Below are positions 43,692-55,255 of a DNA stretch of 64,000 nt, one piece after another. Source of the stretch: Morchella semilibera (Eukaryota; Ascomycota; Pezizomycetes; Pezizales; Morchellaceae). The notes below the pieces were generated by a model. That model ran no database searches. It saw only the letters and a list, made by a program, of their open reading frames with translations, and was not told the DNA's origin. The position numbers were made by a program, and so were the translations under genes. The DNA lies in NCBI GenBank assembly GCA_009192285.1, contig WBVU01000008.1, positions 1,250,370 through 1,314,369 of the forward strand. Reading direction: 5' to 3'. Position 1 is the first letter of the stretch. Every line of letters starts with the position of its first letter.

Positions 43692-44286
43692 CTAGCAGTC
43701 AGATGGTTGCGCAGGTGGGGCCGGGGCGTGGCCCTGGCGGCTTTGGTGGATCTGAATGGCCCCCCATAGCCATGCGGCTATACTTCCAGGAAGAGCAGCT
43801 AGCTTGTGAACTAGCTGTAACGTAGCAGGCCAGCCATCTACTTCCGGACCTCCCACCGCTGCGTGGGGGTGCTTTTTTGTGCTGTGTTGTGCGGTCCGGA
43901 GACCTGGGATTGGTAGTTGCCGAGAGCAGGCAGGAAGGCAGGCCTCAGAGTCTCCCGCGGCGCTGAACCTCCCGGAAATGGGGCGTGGGTGAAGACTGTA
44001 CTTGCACCGGCGGTGGTCCATTGGTACCCCCACCCCCCCGTGGTCCGTGGTGCACTGACGCTGCGGGCATAGAGTGGATAGAGCCGTGTGAAACGCTGTG
44101 ATGCTGGGAGATACTGCGATTTGCGTTTGGCGTTAAAAGCCACAACAGCGTAATCAATGTACTAAACAAGAAAGGGAGAAAAAGGAAACAGAGACGGTGG
44201 CGGGACAGCGACCGAGTGATAGCGCATGATGCAGTACCAGCCATGATAAACCTACCCAAACACCACGACAGTTTCACCCTCCACAA
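43692..44286 (-). other. Overlapping minus-strand frames, unresolved
   Basis: Three frames overlap (44286-43945, 44143-43838, 44033-43692). The first begins with a hydrophobic segment (RLCFLFLPFLFSTLITLLWL) that could be a signal anchor. No domain or clear splice site joins them. Confidence 0.2.
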
Positions 44287-44370
44287 AAAAATCTATCTCA
44301 AACACCCAACCAGAATTGATGAAAACTTAAAACAACCAAACTATAGAGCTGATGATTCTCTACTGATTGC

Positions 44371-44375
44371 CTGCC
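44371..44375. repeat. Target-site duplication CTGCC (left)
   Basis: CTGCC directly precedes the left LTR and is repeated exactly at 51780-51784, directly after the right LTR. A 5-bp duplication is normal for Ty3/gypsy integration. Confidence 0.9.
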
Positions 44376-44772
44376 TGTAAAGGGATATCTCAGAAGTCAC
44401 TAAGATATGGCTAATGCTAAGCGATAGTTCTGTAGCTTTTAAACTTGTAATATTGTAGACCGGATTCCGTTCGCTTGAGAGGATGATGATTCCCCTAAGA
44501 CGGCGAGAATCCTACTAGCTTATTTATACATGAAGAACTCCCCTTAAACCGTTAACTCCTCCCGTAGAAAAATTTTCCCGCAATCTCCCCGTACGCTCCG
44601 ATTCCTAACGTAGGTTGGGGTAACCAGGGGCTCCACTCATGACGGTGTGGTAGTGGTTGCCTGAGTTATACCAAACCCCCGCTCCTGGGCGTAACGTCAC
44701 TCTTGCATCGGCCGTCATACCAGGACAATACCTTGTACTACCAGTACCGCATTCCAAGCAATCCTGTAAACA
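44376..44772 (-). repeat. 3' LTR (in the element's orientation)
   Basis: Aligns with 51388-51779 from the first base. The first about 170 bp are essentially identical and the rest differs mainly by 1-base gaps. Confidence 0.93.
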
Positions 44773-44775
44773 CTA

Positions 44776-44786
44776 CTCCCCCTTCC
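44776..44786 (-). promoter_or_regulatory. Polypurine tract GGAAGGGGGAG
   Basis: On the minus strand this purine run lies 3 bases before the 3' LTR, the expected place for plus-strand priming of reverse transcription. Confidence 0.75.
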
Positions 44787-44884
44787 AAGCCGTCGTCCTC
44801 GACCGTTAAACCCTTCCATGGAAAAAACCCTGTGGGAAAAGCCATGATGAGGGAAGGTATTGGGATTAATGCTCTGTCAACCGT

Positions 44885-46410
44885 CGCTGCCTCTTAGTCT
44901 GCCGTGCTCCGGACTCCGGGGCTACATGCCTTGACTCCGAGTGCGAGGACGGTTGCTAATAACCGGTTTGGCGTTTCGTCAGCCAGTGCCTCTTGGGGCT
45001 CTGGTGTTGCCAGCCGTTTGCGGGTGTTCTGCTTCCTGCTGGGGTCCGCATCTTCACGATAGGGCCTCAGAAGCATTTCATGGAACACGTTATGAACTTC
45101 CAGTCTGCTGGTAGGTCTAGTCGGTACGCTCGATTTACCGACCTTGCTAGTACTTCGAAGGTCCAGTGAACTTGTCTGACCACTTGTTATATCCGCCGAG
45201 GTTCCTGGTGTCTAGTAGGACCTTCTGCCCTGGTTCGAACTGCTGCGCTGCGGGACCAGGTCGTGACGCCATTTTATCGTACGTCTGCTGTAGGGTCTCT
45301 CCGGCTAGTTCATGGGCGGCGAGGATCTTGTCCAGTGGTTATTCCCTTGGGCATCCAGCTGCTCAATCTCCACATCCGTAGGCCAGTCTGAGCGAGGGTG
45401 AAACCTATAATTGCAATAGAATGGTGACTGCCCGGTAGAGGAGTGTTTGGCGTTGTTGTAGGCGTATTCGCAGATCGGAAGTAGGTCTCTCCACTTCTTA
45501 CCTGGGCCGGCCGTAAACGCTCGTAGGTAGGACTCCATATGCTGGTTGGTCCTTTCCGTCTGACCATCTGTCTGCGGATGGAACGAGTCGAGAGTCTTCT
45601 ACGAATCCCTAGTCGCTCTGTTATCGCGGTCCAGAAAGCTGACACGAACTGTGTTCCTCGGTCCGATACTATTGATCGCGGGAGTCCATGAAAGCGCCAG
45701 ATGTCTTTGACGAATGCTTGTGCGGTTTGCTCCGCGTTGATTCCTGTCATTGGGATGAAGTGCGCCATTTTACTGAAGCGGTCCACTACAACCATGACAT
45801 TCCGGAAGCTTGACCGCTCCTTGGGCATTTCTACTACAAAATCCATGGAGATGTCGCACCAAGGGGTCGTGGCTAACTCTAGGGGCTGTGGAAGAGACAT
45901 ATGTCGTCGTCGTTGTTTGGCTCTTTGGCATATATCGCACGTGCTGACATATTTGGCTACATCCGTGGTCATTCCTGGCCACCAGTAGTTCCTGTCAATC
46001 AATTCCAAGGTTTTATCTCTGCCTAGATGCCTGCCGTGGGTCGGTCGTGATGGTCTTCTATGACCTGCTTGACTGCATGCCCAGGCACTACCCAGCGTCC
46101 TTCATGAGTCGCTGTATTCTGATCGGGATCCCACTCTGTTGCAGCCTTCCCGCAAGATAGTCTGCCGGGTCCACAGGTCCTCAGGATCTTCGTTGTCAGG
46201 GAGTTCATCCGGAACTATCCTACGAGTCCATCGACCCTCTTCTTCATACCAGTTCTGCAGAGCCGCAGGCATTCCCACTCCTGGTAGTGTACCCACTGAT
46301 CCACTGGACGCACTTCTGATGAGCTGATTGCAAAGGATTTCTTCACGAGGTTCTATTTCCCGCTTGTGTCCTTCTTGCAAAATGTCCGGGGAGGAGGTTT
46401 CTTTCCGCAA
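44885..46410 (-). pseudogene. Integrase region of the retrotransposon (frameshifted)
   Basis: Starts with linker sequence, then the zinc-binding HH-CC module (HHDRPTAG, ... CDICQRAK), followed by the catalytic core with the first Asp in DISMDFVVEMP and the second in SDRGTQF. The third catalytic position (Glu) lies past a frame change near 45590, where another frame continues ESYLRAFTAGPGKKWRDLLP and AYNNAKHSSTGQSPF. The end reads VFHEMLLRPYREDADPSRKQ, typical of the region after the core. A following chromodomain is not recognisable. At least two frame changes are seen. Confidence 0.85.
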
Positions 46411-46439
46411 AGTGTTCAGGTGAGAGGAGCATTTTTACT

Positions 46440-47800
46440 GGCTGCTCTCGAACTACTCCCCCTTCCATAGCGTACTCCGGGCGCCTGGTTAATGCATCAG
46501 GTTTCCCGTTCTTGTCGCCTGGTCGAAAGTGGATTTTGAAGTGAAAAAGTGCTATCTTTTCAGCCCACGGGCCTGTCTTCTTGACAGCTTCTTGGTCGTT
46601 GTGAAGTACTGAAGGTTTTGGTGATCAGAATAGATCTGGATAGGTATGTCCGTACCTTCCAGCCAATGTCTCCAAGTCAGGAGGGCGGAAACTATTGCGA
46701 GCATCTCTTTATTATAGATCTCATAGTTGACTTCGGCTCATTGAACTTGCGAGAGTGGTAAGCCACCGGATGTAACTTGCCATCTTCGAACACCTGTGAC
46801 AGACCGCAGCCTCTGCCCAGTCGCTGGCATCTGTTTCAAGGACAGCCATGCGATGTTCGTCGTAGTGTCGGAGGATAGGAGCGGTGGTAAATAGCTTCTT
46901 AAGCCCTCTCGAAAGCATCCTGCTGCTCCCGACCCCACTTCCATACGGCATTCTTCTTCAGGAGATCTGTCATGGGCTTGCATACCGCAGAATACCCGTA
47001 GATGAACCGCCTTAGAAAGTTGGCAATCCCAAGAAGCATTGAAGCTCCTTTCACCTTTGTGGGTATCAACCACTCTGTGATAGCCTTCACCTTCTCGGGG
47101 TGAGACCTGGGTACCGCTACCTGATAGCTTGAATCCTAGGAATTCTATCTCCGTTTGGAACCAAGCAGTCTTTTCTCAGGTTGCCGAATAGGTGGTTTTG
47201 TCGTAGCCGCTCCAGCACCCCTGCGCACGAGAGCTTACATGCTCTTCTCTAGACTTGGAATATATCAGGAATATCGATCCAAGTAAACCACGCAGGCCCT
47301 GATCTAAACAGGTCTTGAATATGGTATTAACCATAGCCTGGAACGTTGCCCACCGGGGCGTTGGTCGCCGAAAGGCATTACTCCTATATTCGAAGGGCCC
47401 GTATTTGGTCCCGGAAAGCTGTTTCCACTCTTCTCCTCGGCGATCCTTACTGGTTGACCGTTCTTGAGATCTGATCTTGGTGAAAAAGAGAGTTTCCTTT
47501 TCGTCGAGTCTGCAGTTTCCTGTCATGAGAGGCAGTGGGTACCGTTTTTGACTGTGACGGAGTTTAGCCGCGGTAGTTCGACGCTAACCGTAGTGACCCA
47601 TCCTGTTTAGGGACGAAGAGGATTGGGTGCCGGCTGCTTGGGCTGGAGATGGAACAATTTTCCTGCCTTGGCCCTTAAACATCTCGTCCAGGTAATTCCC
47701 CTCAACCGCTTTCCTGTTTCCGGGGGTGACAAGTGCATGATAGGTACCCCACCGGAGGTTGGCTTCGTCCAAGAGAGGAATCCTTTAGATCCCACTCAAA
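46440..47800 (-). pseudogene. Reverse transcriptase and RNase H region (frameshifted)
   Basis: RT pieces are in several frames: YLDEMFKGQGRKIVPSPAQA (start), KYGPFEYR, TFQAMVNTIFKTCLDQGLRG, then the catalytic YLDD region, where extra bases break the frame at about 47268-47282. RNase H follows: [51 protein letters not shown]. The order and spacing are as in Ty3/gypsy pol. At least four frame changes make it non-functional as sequenced. Confidence 0.88.
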
Positions 47801-48430
47801 CTATGTTCGGCAAGGCGTCGCTCCTTCAGGGGAGAACACATCTGCGTAGTCTTGGAACTCTTCCGGGATAGCACTAGCGAGAGTCTCGCTTCCCGTAGAT
47901 CGTGCCCAGAAAGGGTGTGACTCGAGAGGCATGTCGGGTTCAGGCATGTGTCGTAGGAGTCTGACGACCTTTTCTTGCCAGCCCTCTTCGTACATGTCTC
48001 CTTCTGTCATCATACAACCCTTAATCTGGCACTTGATACTATTGAAGGTAGCCTTATTCTGGCCCCAATGTATCGTAGGTTGGTGCTCTTCGAGCCATCG
48101 ATGTGGTATGACGAGATCTTCTCCAGCAAAGGTACCTATTTCACAGGTGACTAACCTGTCGAGGTGACTACCAATGCGGAGTGTGAGAGGTTGGGTAATG
48201 TGGGTACCGGAGTGAGGCATGCGTGAGCCGTCAGCTTGTTTAATGAGCAGGGTTGTGGTGTGGGTCTGAACTGGGATATCGGCCTGCTTGACACAGTTCC
48301 AGGACATAATCCATGTCTCGGTGCCGCTGTCTAGCAAGGCTTGGACAGTGTGGGTGAAGTGTTTGTTGGTCTTGGGGTTGAGCCAAGAGATTTCTATCTC
48401 GAGGCGGGTTTCTCGAGTGATGGTAGTCAT
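47801..48430 (-). CDS. Retropepsin (protease) region of the retrotransposon
   Basis: A 209-aa open segment. The aspartic protease active site is LLDSGTETWIM (about residues 32-42). It ends with IPEEFQDYADVFSPEGAT, the usual bridge from protease to reverse transcriptase in fungal gypsy elements. As an independent frame it starts with MTTITRETRLEIEISWLN. It is probably a polyprotein segment and not a separate gene. Confidence 0.82.
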   Translation of the reverse strand: MTTITRETRLEIEISWLNPKTNKHFTHTVQALLDSGTETWIMSWNCVKQADIPVQTHTTTLLIKQADGSRMPHSGTHITQPLTLRIGSHLDRLVTCEIGTFAGEDLVIPHRWLEEHQPTIHWGQNKATFNSIKCQIKGCMMTEGDMYEEGWQEKVVRLLRHMPEPDMPLESHPFWARSTGSETLASAIPEEFQDYADVFSPEGATPCRT

Positions 48431-48796
48431 TGTGGTAATGGTAAGGAGGATGGTTGATGTTCTTCTCCTTGAGGCGGATGGGGTCTCTTATATAGCTAAG
48501 TGCGGGGTAGCTTTGACACGTCATGCCCAAAGCATACCTTACCCTAGCCACGAGTTCTTACTTTCATTGGCAGTCTCTCCACAGGGTCGTGGCAAGTCAA
48601 CAGTGCGCAGTGCATCTACTGTCCGCTATCTGTGTGGCCCCTCTGATTTCTGAACTTCTAGGCTCGAGTCTTGGATTCTGGCATTGGCCATTGCTTTCTT
48701 GCAATATAGTTTATATAAGAAGATTTTATTTTCGCATCCTTAATTTATCTATAGCACAACAATAAGAAAAACCCATAGGAAATATAATAACACAAT

Positions 48797-50340
48797 TTAA
48801 TCTTCCCCAAGTGCCGTAATCCTGGCCCTAAATGCTTCGCCTTGAGGTCCCAGTTTCTGCCTTTTCTCACTCTCCCCTTCCGGTTCCTTCGTCCTCGAAG
48901 TTTTATCTTCCCTTTTCCTCTTCTTCCCACTTGATCGTTCCGTCCTACTTGCCATCCTGACCTTCGTGGCTGAGTAGCATTCCTTTGTCCAGTGACCTTC
49001 TCTTCCGCACCGAAGACATTTATTTTCCTTGGCCCATTGATCCTTCTCTGTCTGGGTGGCTCCTAAGCTACCTGTCGCTGGGCGAGGTTTGTGCGGGGAG
49101 TCTTCTCGTTCCTTTTTACGGGGACGGGATTCGTCGCGCTCCTTTCTACGGGGGCGGGGTCGCTGGCGTTTGGTCTCTTGGTGCTTAGGTTCTCGAGCTT
49201 CCTGGGGTCTTGCTTGTTCTCTTCCACGCAGAATCTTCTGGCGGACCCTGACTTCAGCATCTTTTCTTCCCACTCTTCGAACCCATGCCAACCAATCCGG
49301 GAATTCAGATGGTTCTTCAATCGCAGCGGATAATCTTTGTTCCAACGTGGAGTTTATTCCTGTCAGAATCATAGATTTCATGACGATTGGACCCACTCGA
49401 GCGTCCCACTCAAGGTTTTGCATCTCATTGATGTAATCGTCGATAGGACCAGTTTGACGGAGATTATCCATCTTCTGCTTGGCCTGTTCTTGGCTGGTGC
49501 GATTACNCGTACTGGATGCGGAGTTCCTGCTTGAAACGTTCCCAAAGTACCGAGCCTAGGTCTACCTAAGCCTTTCCTTTAAAGTTGCGCCAGAAACTTG
49601 CTGCAAAGCTGATACCCGGTGAATTCCAGGGATGCCCAAAGGATTCGAGTCTTATCATCCCAGGTGACTCGGGGTTGAAGGTCCATCAGGATCTCCATTC
49701 GATCGATCCAGTGGAGGACATCTTCATCGGGTTTGCCAGAGAAGGGGATCTTTGCCTGCTTAGGGGTTTCTCCCTTGCGGCGACTGTGGGGTACCGGTGA
49801 CTGCGTTTCTGCTCGTCGGTGGTGCCTGTCCCGTCTTCTCTCCCGCCTCCTATCATCATAGGAGGAGCTAGATGAGTCCGATGAGCTTGGACTATCATCT
49901 CTCCTGTGCCTTCTTCTTCCTCTTCCCCCACCATTTCCTCCACCATTTCCTACCGCTCCCTTCTCCAGTACAGGCTCCTCCTCCCTCCTACGTTTACCGT
50001 GGGATCTTCTGGGTGGTGGAGACGGGGATTTACTCCTCCTCCTGTTGGCTGGGGGTGAGGGTGGCGGTGCCCTTCCTTCTCCTGGGGAATCATTCTCAGA
50101 CTCGACCCGTGGCTGTTTTCCCTTAAATGCTTTCAGGGCTACCTTCAGCATTTTCCTCAACTCTGGCTGGATGGCATGGGCAGTGGGGGTAGGCGCCTTT
50201 GTGGTGGGACTGCCTGTGCTGCTGTCACAGTTGCCGCTAGCCCCTCGGGTAACTCCAGGTTTTTCTCCGCTTGCTGAGCCTGTATGTAGGCTGCTAGCGC
50301 CTGGGTTTGTTGCCGTTGTTGCTCATTCTCGAGGGCCATT
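48797..50340 (-). pseudogene. Gag region with zinc knuckle (frameshifted)
   Basis: 50339-50157 is Gln/Ala-rich. 50160-49579 is Arg/Ser-rich and then enters the gag fold (KIPFSGKPDEDVLHWIDRME). After a break of about 100 bp containing the N base, 49471-48797 continues with DNLRQTGPIDDYINEMQN and FPDWLAWVRRVGRKDAEVRV, and ends in a CCHC knuckle (CLRCGREGHWTKEC, about residues 151-164). This is the retrotransposon gag protein of the Ty3/gypsy type, which packages the RNA. Confidence 0.85.
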
Positions 50341-50570
50341 TGCCTGAACCTCAGCTCAGTTTCTGCCTGTTGATTTTGCGCATAGCTTGGAACTGGCTGG
50401 CCAAAAGTACGAGGGCGGTGGTCATCTGCCCTTGTTGCCCTTCTACTTTCCCGGAACTTCCCTTGTAATTCTCCACCAGTTGTTGTCCGCCTTGGACTAC
50501 CTGGCCGTGTTGGTGCTCCCTTGCCTGGCTTCTGCCTGAAGGGCCAAGCCTGTCTGAGCTGCGAGACCTC

Positions 50571-51239
50571 TCATGCCCTGAACGTTACCTCTGTTCGAAG
50601 GGGTCGTGGGGTCTCCTGCTCGTAGAATTGCTCTCCGATGGAGGAGGTGCTCGCATAGCTGGCGTCGCTCATATCCCCATCCGAACCAGAGCGCCTCACT
50701 GTAATAGTGGCTTGCCTGGTTGGGGTGTTGAAGGGGTCGAGGTCCATGCTGGCGGAGCTCCGGGTGATCCTCTCGGGTCTCGTTTGCGGACCTTCTTCGG
50801 GGCTTGGGCTTTGAGAGGGGCTGGCTTCCATAGCTCGGTGGCGGGGGTATCCCTGGCTCGACTGGCTATTGTGGGATGGGCCTGAGCCATGGCGGTGTCC
50901 CTGTCTCGGACCACGATAGCTTCCGCCATATCTTGGTCTTCCCGCGAGGTTAACGCTAGTGGGAGGGACATCTTTGAAGAATTCGATTGGGAGGTCGGGG
51001 GTGTTAATGCACCAAGGTAGAGGGGTGAACCAAGGTACCGAGTGCGCTAAGCCGTGAGAGTTTTGGCGAAGCGTGATGAGGATGGAGGGGGTGGAGTTGG
51101 GCTCAAGGATACTTTCCTTGAAGGTGGCGATGGTGCGTGCTTCTGCGAAGAAGCCTTGGTGTTGGAGGTAGCCGCAGTAGAGATGTTCTGCGCTGCCTCG
51201 AGGAACGGAAAAGGAGGTTTCACAGGGGAAGCGAAGCAT
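50571..51239 (-). CDS. Upstream open frame of the retrotransposon
   Basis: 222 aa between the 5' LTR and gag. The first about 80 residues have mixed composition (LPWCINTPDLPIEFFKDVPP). The rest is low-complexity, rich in Arg, Ser and Pro, with TPTRQATITVRRSGSDGDMS. No known domain. It may be the N-terminal part of gag, or an extra ORF. Confidence 0.5.
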   Translation of the reverse strand: MLRFPCETSFSVPRGSAEHLYCGYLQHQGFFAEARTIATFKESILEPNSTPSILITLRQNSHGLAHSVPWFTPLPWCINTPDLPIEFFKDVPPTSVNLAGRPRYGGSYRGPRQGHRHGSGPSHNSQSSQGYPRHRAMEASPSQSPSPEEGPQTRPERITRSSASMDLDPFNTPTRQATITVRRSGSDGDMSDASYASTSSIGEQFYEQETPRPLRTEVTFRA

Positions 51240-51387
51240 GTACTAACCCTCTTGATCACTACTTCTTATACTGAGTGCCCGTTGTACTATCCGTACCTAG
51301 CAATCACACAGAGTACTTGAAGTGTTGTCTTTGAGAAGTGTAGTAGGCTCGCTTAGGAGGTGTGCGACCGGATAAGGTACAATATAG

Positions 51388-51779
51388 TGTAAAGGGATAT
51401 CTCAGAAGTCACTAAGATATGGCTAATGCTAAGCGATAGTTCTGTAGCTTTTAAACTTGTAATATTGTAGACCGGATTCCGTTCGCTTGAGAGGATGATG
51501 ATTCCCCTAAGACGGCGAGAATCCTACTAGCTATTTATACATGAAGAACTCCCTTAAACCCGTTAACTCCTCCCGTAGCAAATTTCCCGCAATGCCTCCG
51601 CTACTGCTCCGACTTCCTACGAGGTGGGGTAACCAGGGGTCCACTCATGAGGTGTGGTAGTGGTTGCCGAGTTATAACCAAACCCCGCTCCTGGGCGTAC
51701 GTCACTCTTCCATCGCGCCGTCATACCAGGACAATACCATTGTACTACCAGTACCGCACTTCCAAGCAATCCTGTAACA
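51388..51779 (-). repeat. 5' LTR (in the element's orientation)
   Basis: 392 bp, starts TGTAAAGGG and ends CCTGTAACA on the plus strand. The promoter of the element should lie here. A telomere-like motif occurs 58 bp outside it (51837). Confidence 0.93.
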
Positions 51780-51784
51780 CTGCC
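51780..51784. repeat. Target-site duplication CTGCC (right)
   Basis: Matches 44371-44375 exactly. Confidence 0.9.
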
Positions 51785-52557
51785 TCTATAAGCCCAATGG
51801 CCGGCTCAAAATATGGTCAAAGTATCTCGTATATTCAGGGTTAGGGTTGTAATTAGGACTGAATACTACTAGTATTCACGGCTACAGCCGGCTCTTGTTA
51901 TAGTGATATTTCATATAGTGATACTCTCGTTACAAGGACAAGAATCGGCGGCCCCAAAATACCCTTTTACAAGTATCTCTTTACTTCTTATAGTTATACT
52001 CGCCTTATAAGAATATATTCAGCACAGATTTTTCGGTCCCGACCGTATCCTTATATCGAGAGGTGACTGTATAGACTTTTCTCACCTCCAGTTGAAGGGA
52101 AACTTACACTCGACTCAAGCGTTAGGGTTGACCTTGAATGGCCCTAAAGGGAGGTAGTTAAAGGTGACCGGCGCCATACGTGGAAACCGTGGGATTTGTA
52201 GGCGATTGTAGGGCGAGATTGGACCAACAATTGGGCCGGTGGTACCCGCAGCTTGCTTTAATCTGGACCGCTGTTAGCGACACACAGCTCGCGATGGCGG
52301 AAGTGTGAACCCCTTCAATCATTGCCGGGTGTGGCTGTATATTAAACACAGCAACTTGTGTTCCTGCAGGAATAGTTCATAGGTACATCTTCGCGATTTT
52401 GCTGTTCCGAAGGTGGGAGCAGCTGGATATCTGTCGCCAAGGGGTGTATCGGGAGTATGTGGACCTAGCTTTGTAAATGGTGCGTGTGGTTATGCATCGG
52501 CGAATGCGGCTAGAATGAATCGGTATATGCATTCTACGATTCACAGACGCAAATGTA
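51785..52557. other. Intergenic, nothing recognised
   Basis: AT-rich, with one telomere-like motif at 51837-51848. No gene is supported. Confidence 0.35.
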
Positions 52558-52728
52558 CAGTATGAAAAAATGGGGTGAAATCACTACCATGGGACTACGG
52601 AATTTAATGACAAATACCGAATTAAACCGGCATTAGAGGAAGTGTACTGTACAAATACCGTATTCTTACCGCATTTCTAGTGTATCAACGGGAATACCGT
52701 GGTGATCCCACCCCTCTTTTTGGTACTG
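52558..52728. mobile_element. MITE with CAGTATG/CAGTACC ends (TA-flanked)
   Basis: The left end is CAGTATGAAAAAATGGGGTG then AAATCACTACCATGGG. The right end is its imperfect reverse complement (CCGTGGTGATCCCACCCCTC, then TTTTTGGTACTG). TA is at 52556-52557 and 52729-52730. 171 bp. CAGTA-type ends with TA targets are usual for pogo/Tc1-mariner relatives. Confidence 0.85.
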
Positions 52729-55052
52729 TATCAGTAAGGGATCAGTAAATGTTACACAGATTTTGGAGGATTAATTGAACATGCATTACCCCCGCCGAAA
52801 AAGCGCATGTCTTACCAGTTAGGACATCAATTGATTTAGTACGTACTAAGATGGTCGGCTCTACGGATATCTTAAACGAAGAATTTAACCAAGTTCAAAA
52901 TTGAAGGGGATGCTAAATGCTACGCCTAGTGATAAGGCTGAAACTTGAACGGTTTCCACACTACTTTCCCAACACCTCCTTGCTGCATTTTTTCCCTTCC
53001 AACCTTGTCCGTTCCTTTGCTTGCCATTTGCGTAGATTTGGTTCGCGTAACCGATGTCGAACAGTGGTGATCGATAATTATAAGTGTGGGACGACCTTTG
53101 AACGGATACTCTCATAATTCTGGAACCGATCCTCTTGTCCTGTTTCTTTCAAGTGGCCCTAGGGCGACCTCGGCCTTCCTTCTCCTCCTCCCTGTCTCCT
53201 TTGCATGTATCTGCTACCGTAGAAATTGGTATCGCCAGCTGCAAGGGTTGTGGGATATCTCTTGCAGAGTGGTGCCAACAGCTCGCACTCCAGCTATTTT
53301 GCCTCTCTCTCAAAGATAGTAAGATGCCTACCAGGAATAGACTTATGTCTGTCGGAATTGTGTAAAACTTGTGGTTGAGTAGGGTCTTCGTGTACTGAGG
53401 ACTCAAAATGTCTTCAAGCGTATTTCCAAGTCTTGTGATTAAAAGTGACATATCACATGCAAACCTACATGCAGACTTGGGACTTTCCGTTTGGACTTTT
53501 CTACTCTAATACCACACACACCTCCGGTGGGACGGATGTTGTCTTTCCGGTCCACCCACACCTTTCGGATAGAAGGGTTCCCGAGCCATGGGAATAATTC
53601 TATAAGAGGGGCTCGTCTCCCCCCTCTTTCGCCTAAGAAGGTCAAGCACTCGCAACTCGACCTCTCTCGACGCTTGCAGTGCTAAACCAACGATTCGAAC
53701 AACCTTTACAAAGCCTTCTCCCCCCCCCTGGGATTCTTCTACTCTTCTCGAACTTACACGGGCACTCTTTTCGCCCCCTCCGACCGAGTTCCCTGACCAC
53801 GGAATCCGCTATAGAAAACTACAAGCAGCCAGGATGGCGCGGTAGTCGTGGTAAAGCCCTCAATCTTACAACAAAAAAAACAATCGATGCATCTCTACAA
53901 AAGCAGACAGCTCTGTGGAACCGAAGACGGCACCTCGCGGCATGGCGCTACGTCTAGGGAGAGATAAGGGGAATCGGCCCCCTGATGAGGCAGTAGCTAG
54001 CTTGCTGCCCTTGCGTCACGTCACCTAAGAGTCAGAACGAGGAATCGGGGGGGGAGTCGCCCCGCCTAGTATTAACGAATCGAGGGCTCCGGTCCACCCA
54101 TGACACGCTTGTAAGACGCTCCCTCCGGTGTACAAATATACCGCGATAGCGCTGCAGTGAAAGTTAAGTATCCGGTACAAGTAACTTCCCCCACCTCCAC
54201 TGGGGTGATCCCGTAAACGCTAATAGACACTGGCGTGTCGCCGGGGATTGGTACCCCGAGCACTGTTGAGTTACCTCGAAACGCGCCGCTTATATATAGG
54301 AAAAACGGTTAGAACCACTGCCGTTCAGGAAAAAAGTGAGGAAACAGCGAGAAGCGTGACAACGGGTGCCTCCAACTTGACATCCCCAGACCTGCAATAC
54401 AACCCCACGAGTATTCCATAGCCATGCCTTTTGAAAAGTCTGGATTGGGGGAAATGTATATAAAATCATTGACAGCATGCCAATGAGAATTGCAGCAGTA
54501 GTAAGGAAGGGACTAGGAAGATCATAAATAGTGGTGGATATGGTTTAGAGGCCATAGTATCTATTCTGTATTTTGTTGTTTAGTTATATTACTTCTTTTC
54601 ATTTTCATTTTCAATTTTGCATTAGGGTTCAGACCAGTTGCCCCCGCTGTTTCTTCACTTTTTTCCTGCTAGGGTGTTGCAAAAAGTGATAAGACAAACA
54701 CACGCGTTCACTTATCAGATTCTGATCACTTACCCACACACCCGAGTACATGCTAAGCCCGAAACAGAGGTTGTGTAACCAAGTGACAACGCAGTTGATC
54801 GCCGAAAAACTTTTTTTCCGCGATCCATTGCAATGCACGTCTTTCTTGTACACCGGTCTATGTCCTAGGTATTCGAAAGTATAGGTGAAATCTCTCTCAT
54901 GCATAAACCTGCGAACTTTATGGCAAATCTAAGTATTCTGGGGACTGCAGCTGCTTACCCGGACGTGTTTACTAAACACACCAAATTTCAGGCGCCAACC
55001 CTTTCGAACACCCAGGACATAGCCAACACTGCTCTTGGCAACCGTCCGGGTT
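52729..55052. other. Intergenic, no supported gene
   Basis: Frames at 53149-53451 and 53439-53645 (minus) and 53491-53957 (plus) show no domain. 54893-54965 is the partner of the dispersed repeat at 39960. Confidence 0.3.
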
Positions 55053-55255
55053 GGCGACCACAGGGGTGTGGGGATTGTTGATCTATTGCAATACCAAAAA
55101 GTACTAAAACCGAGCTCCAGATTGATATAATTCAAGATGATGGACTGTTCAATTGAGCTTCATGTAATATTTCAAATTTACTTGTTCTTGCAAATTTAGC
55201 TCAGGCTGTTCTCTGGATAAGAACAAACCAGAAATCCCCACACCCCCGTGGTTGC
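55053..55255. repeat. Inverted repeat GGCGACCACAGGGGTGTGGG / CCCACACCCCCGTGGTTGCC
   Basis: 24-bp arms at 55053-55076 and 55232-55255 with few mismatches. The sequence between is AT-rich and unique. It is possibly a MITE; the ends and target duplication are not resolved. Confidence 0.55.

Larger units (their letters stand above)
44376..51779 (-). mobile_element. Ty3/gypsy LTR retrotransposon, complete structure, broken frames
   Basis: 7.4 kb, transcribed on the minus strand. Two LTRs (397 and 392 bp) begin TGTAAAGGG and end TGTAACA/TGTAAACA, and CTGCC is duplicated on both sides. In transcription order: gag region, zinc knuckle, protease, reverse transcriptase, RNase H, integrase, the order of the Metaviridae. 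No long pol frame is intact. Frameshifts occur in gag, RT, RNase H and integrase, and one base is N (49507). Most differences between the two LTRs are single-base indels, so some of the breaks may be sequencing errors. A polypurine tract abuts the 3' LTR. A standard primer-binding site complementary to a tRNA 3' end was not obvious next to the 5' LTR. Confidence 0.95.

Noticed and set aside
45701-49946. Plus-strand ORFs inside the retrotransposon
   Set aside because: They are antisense shadows of gag and pol.
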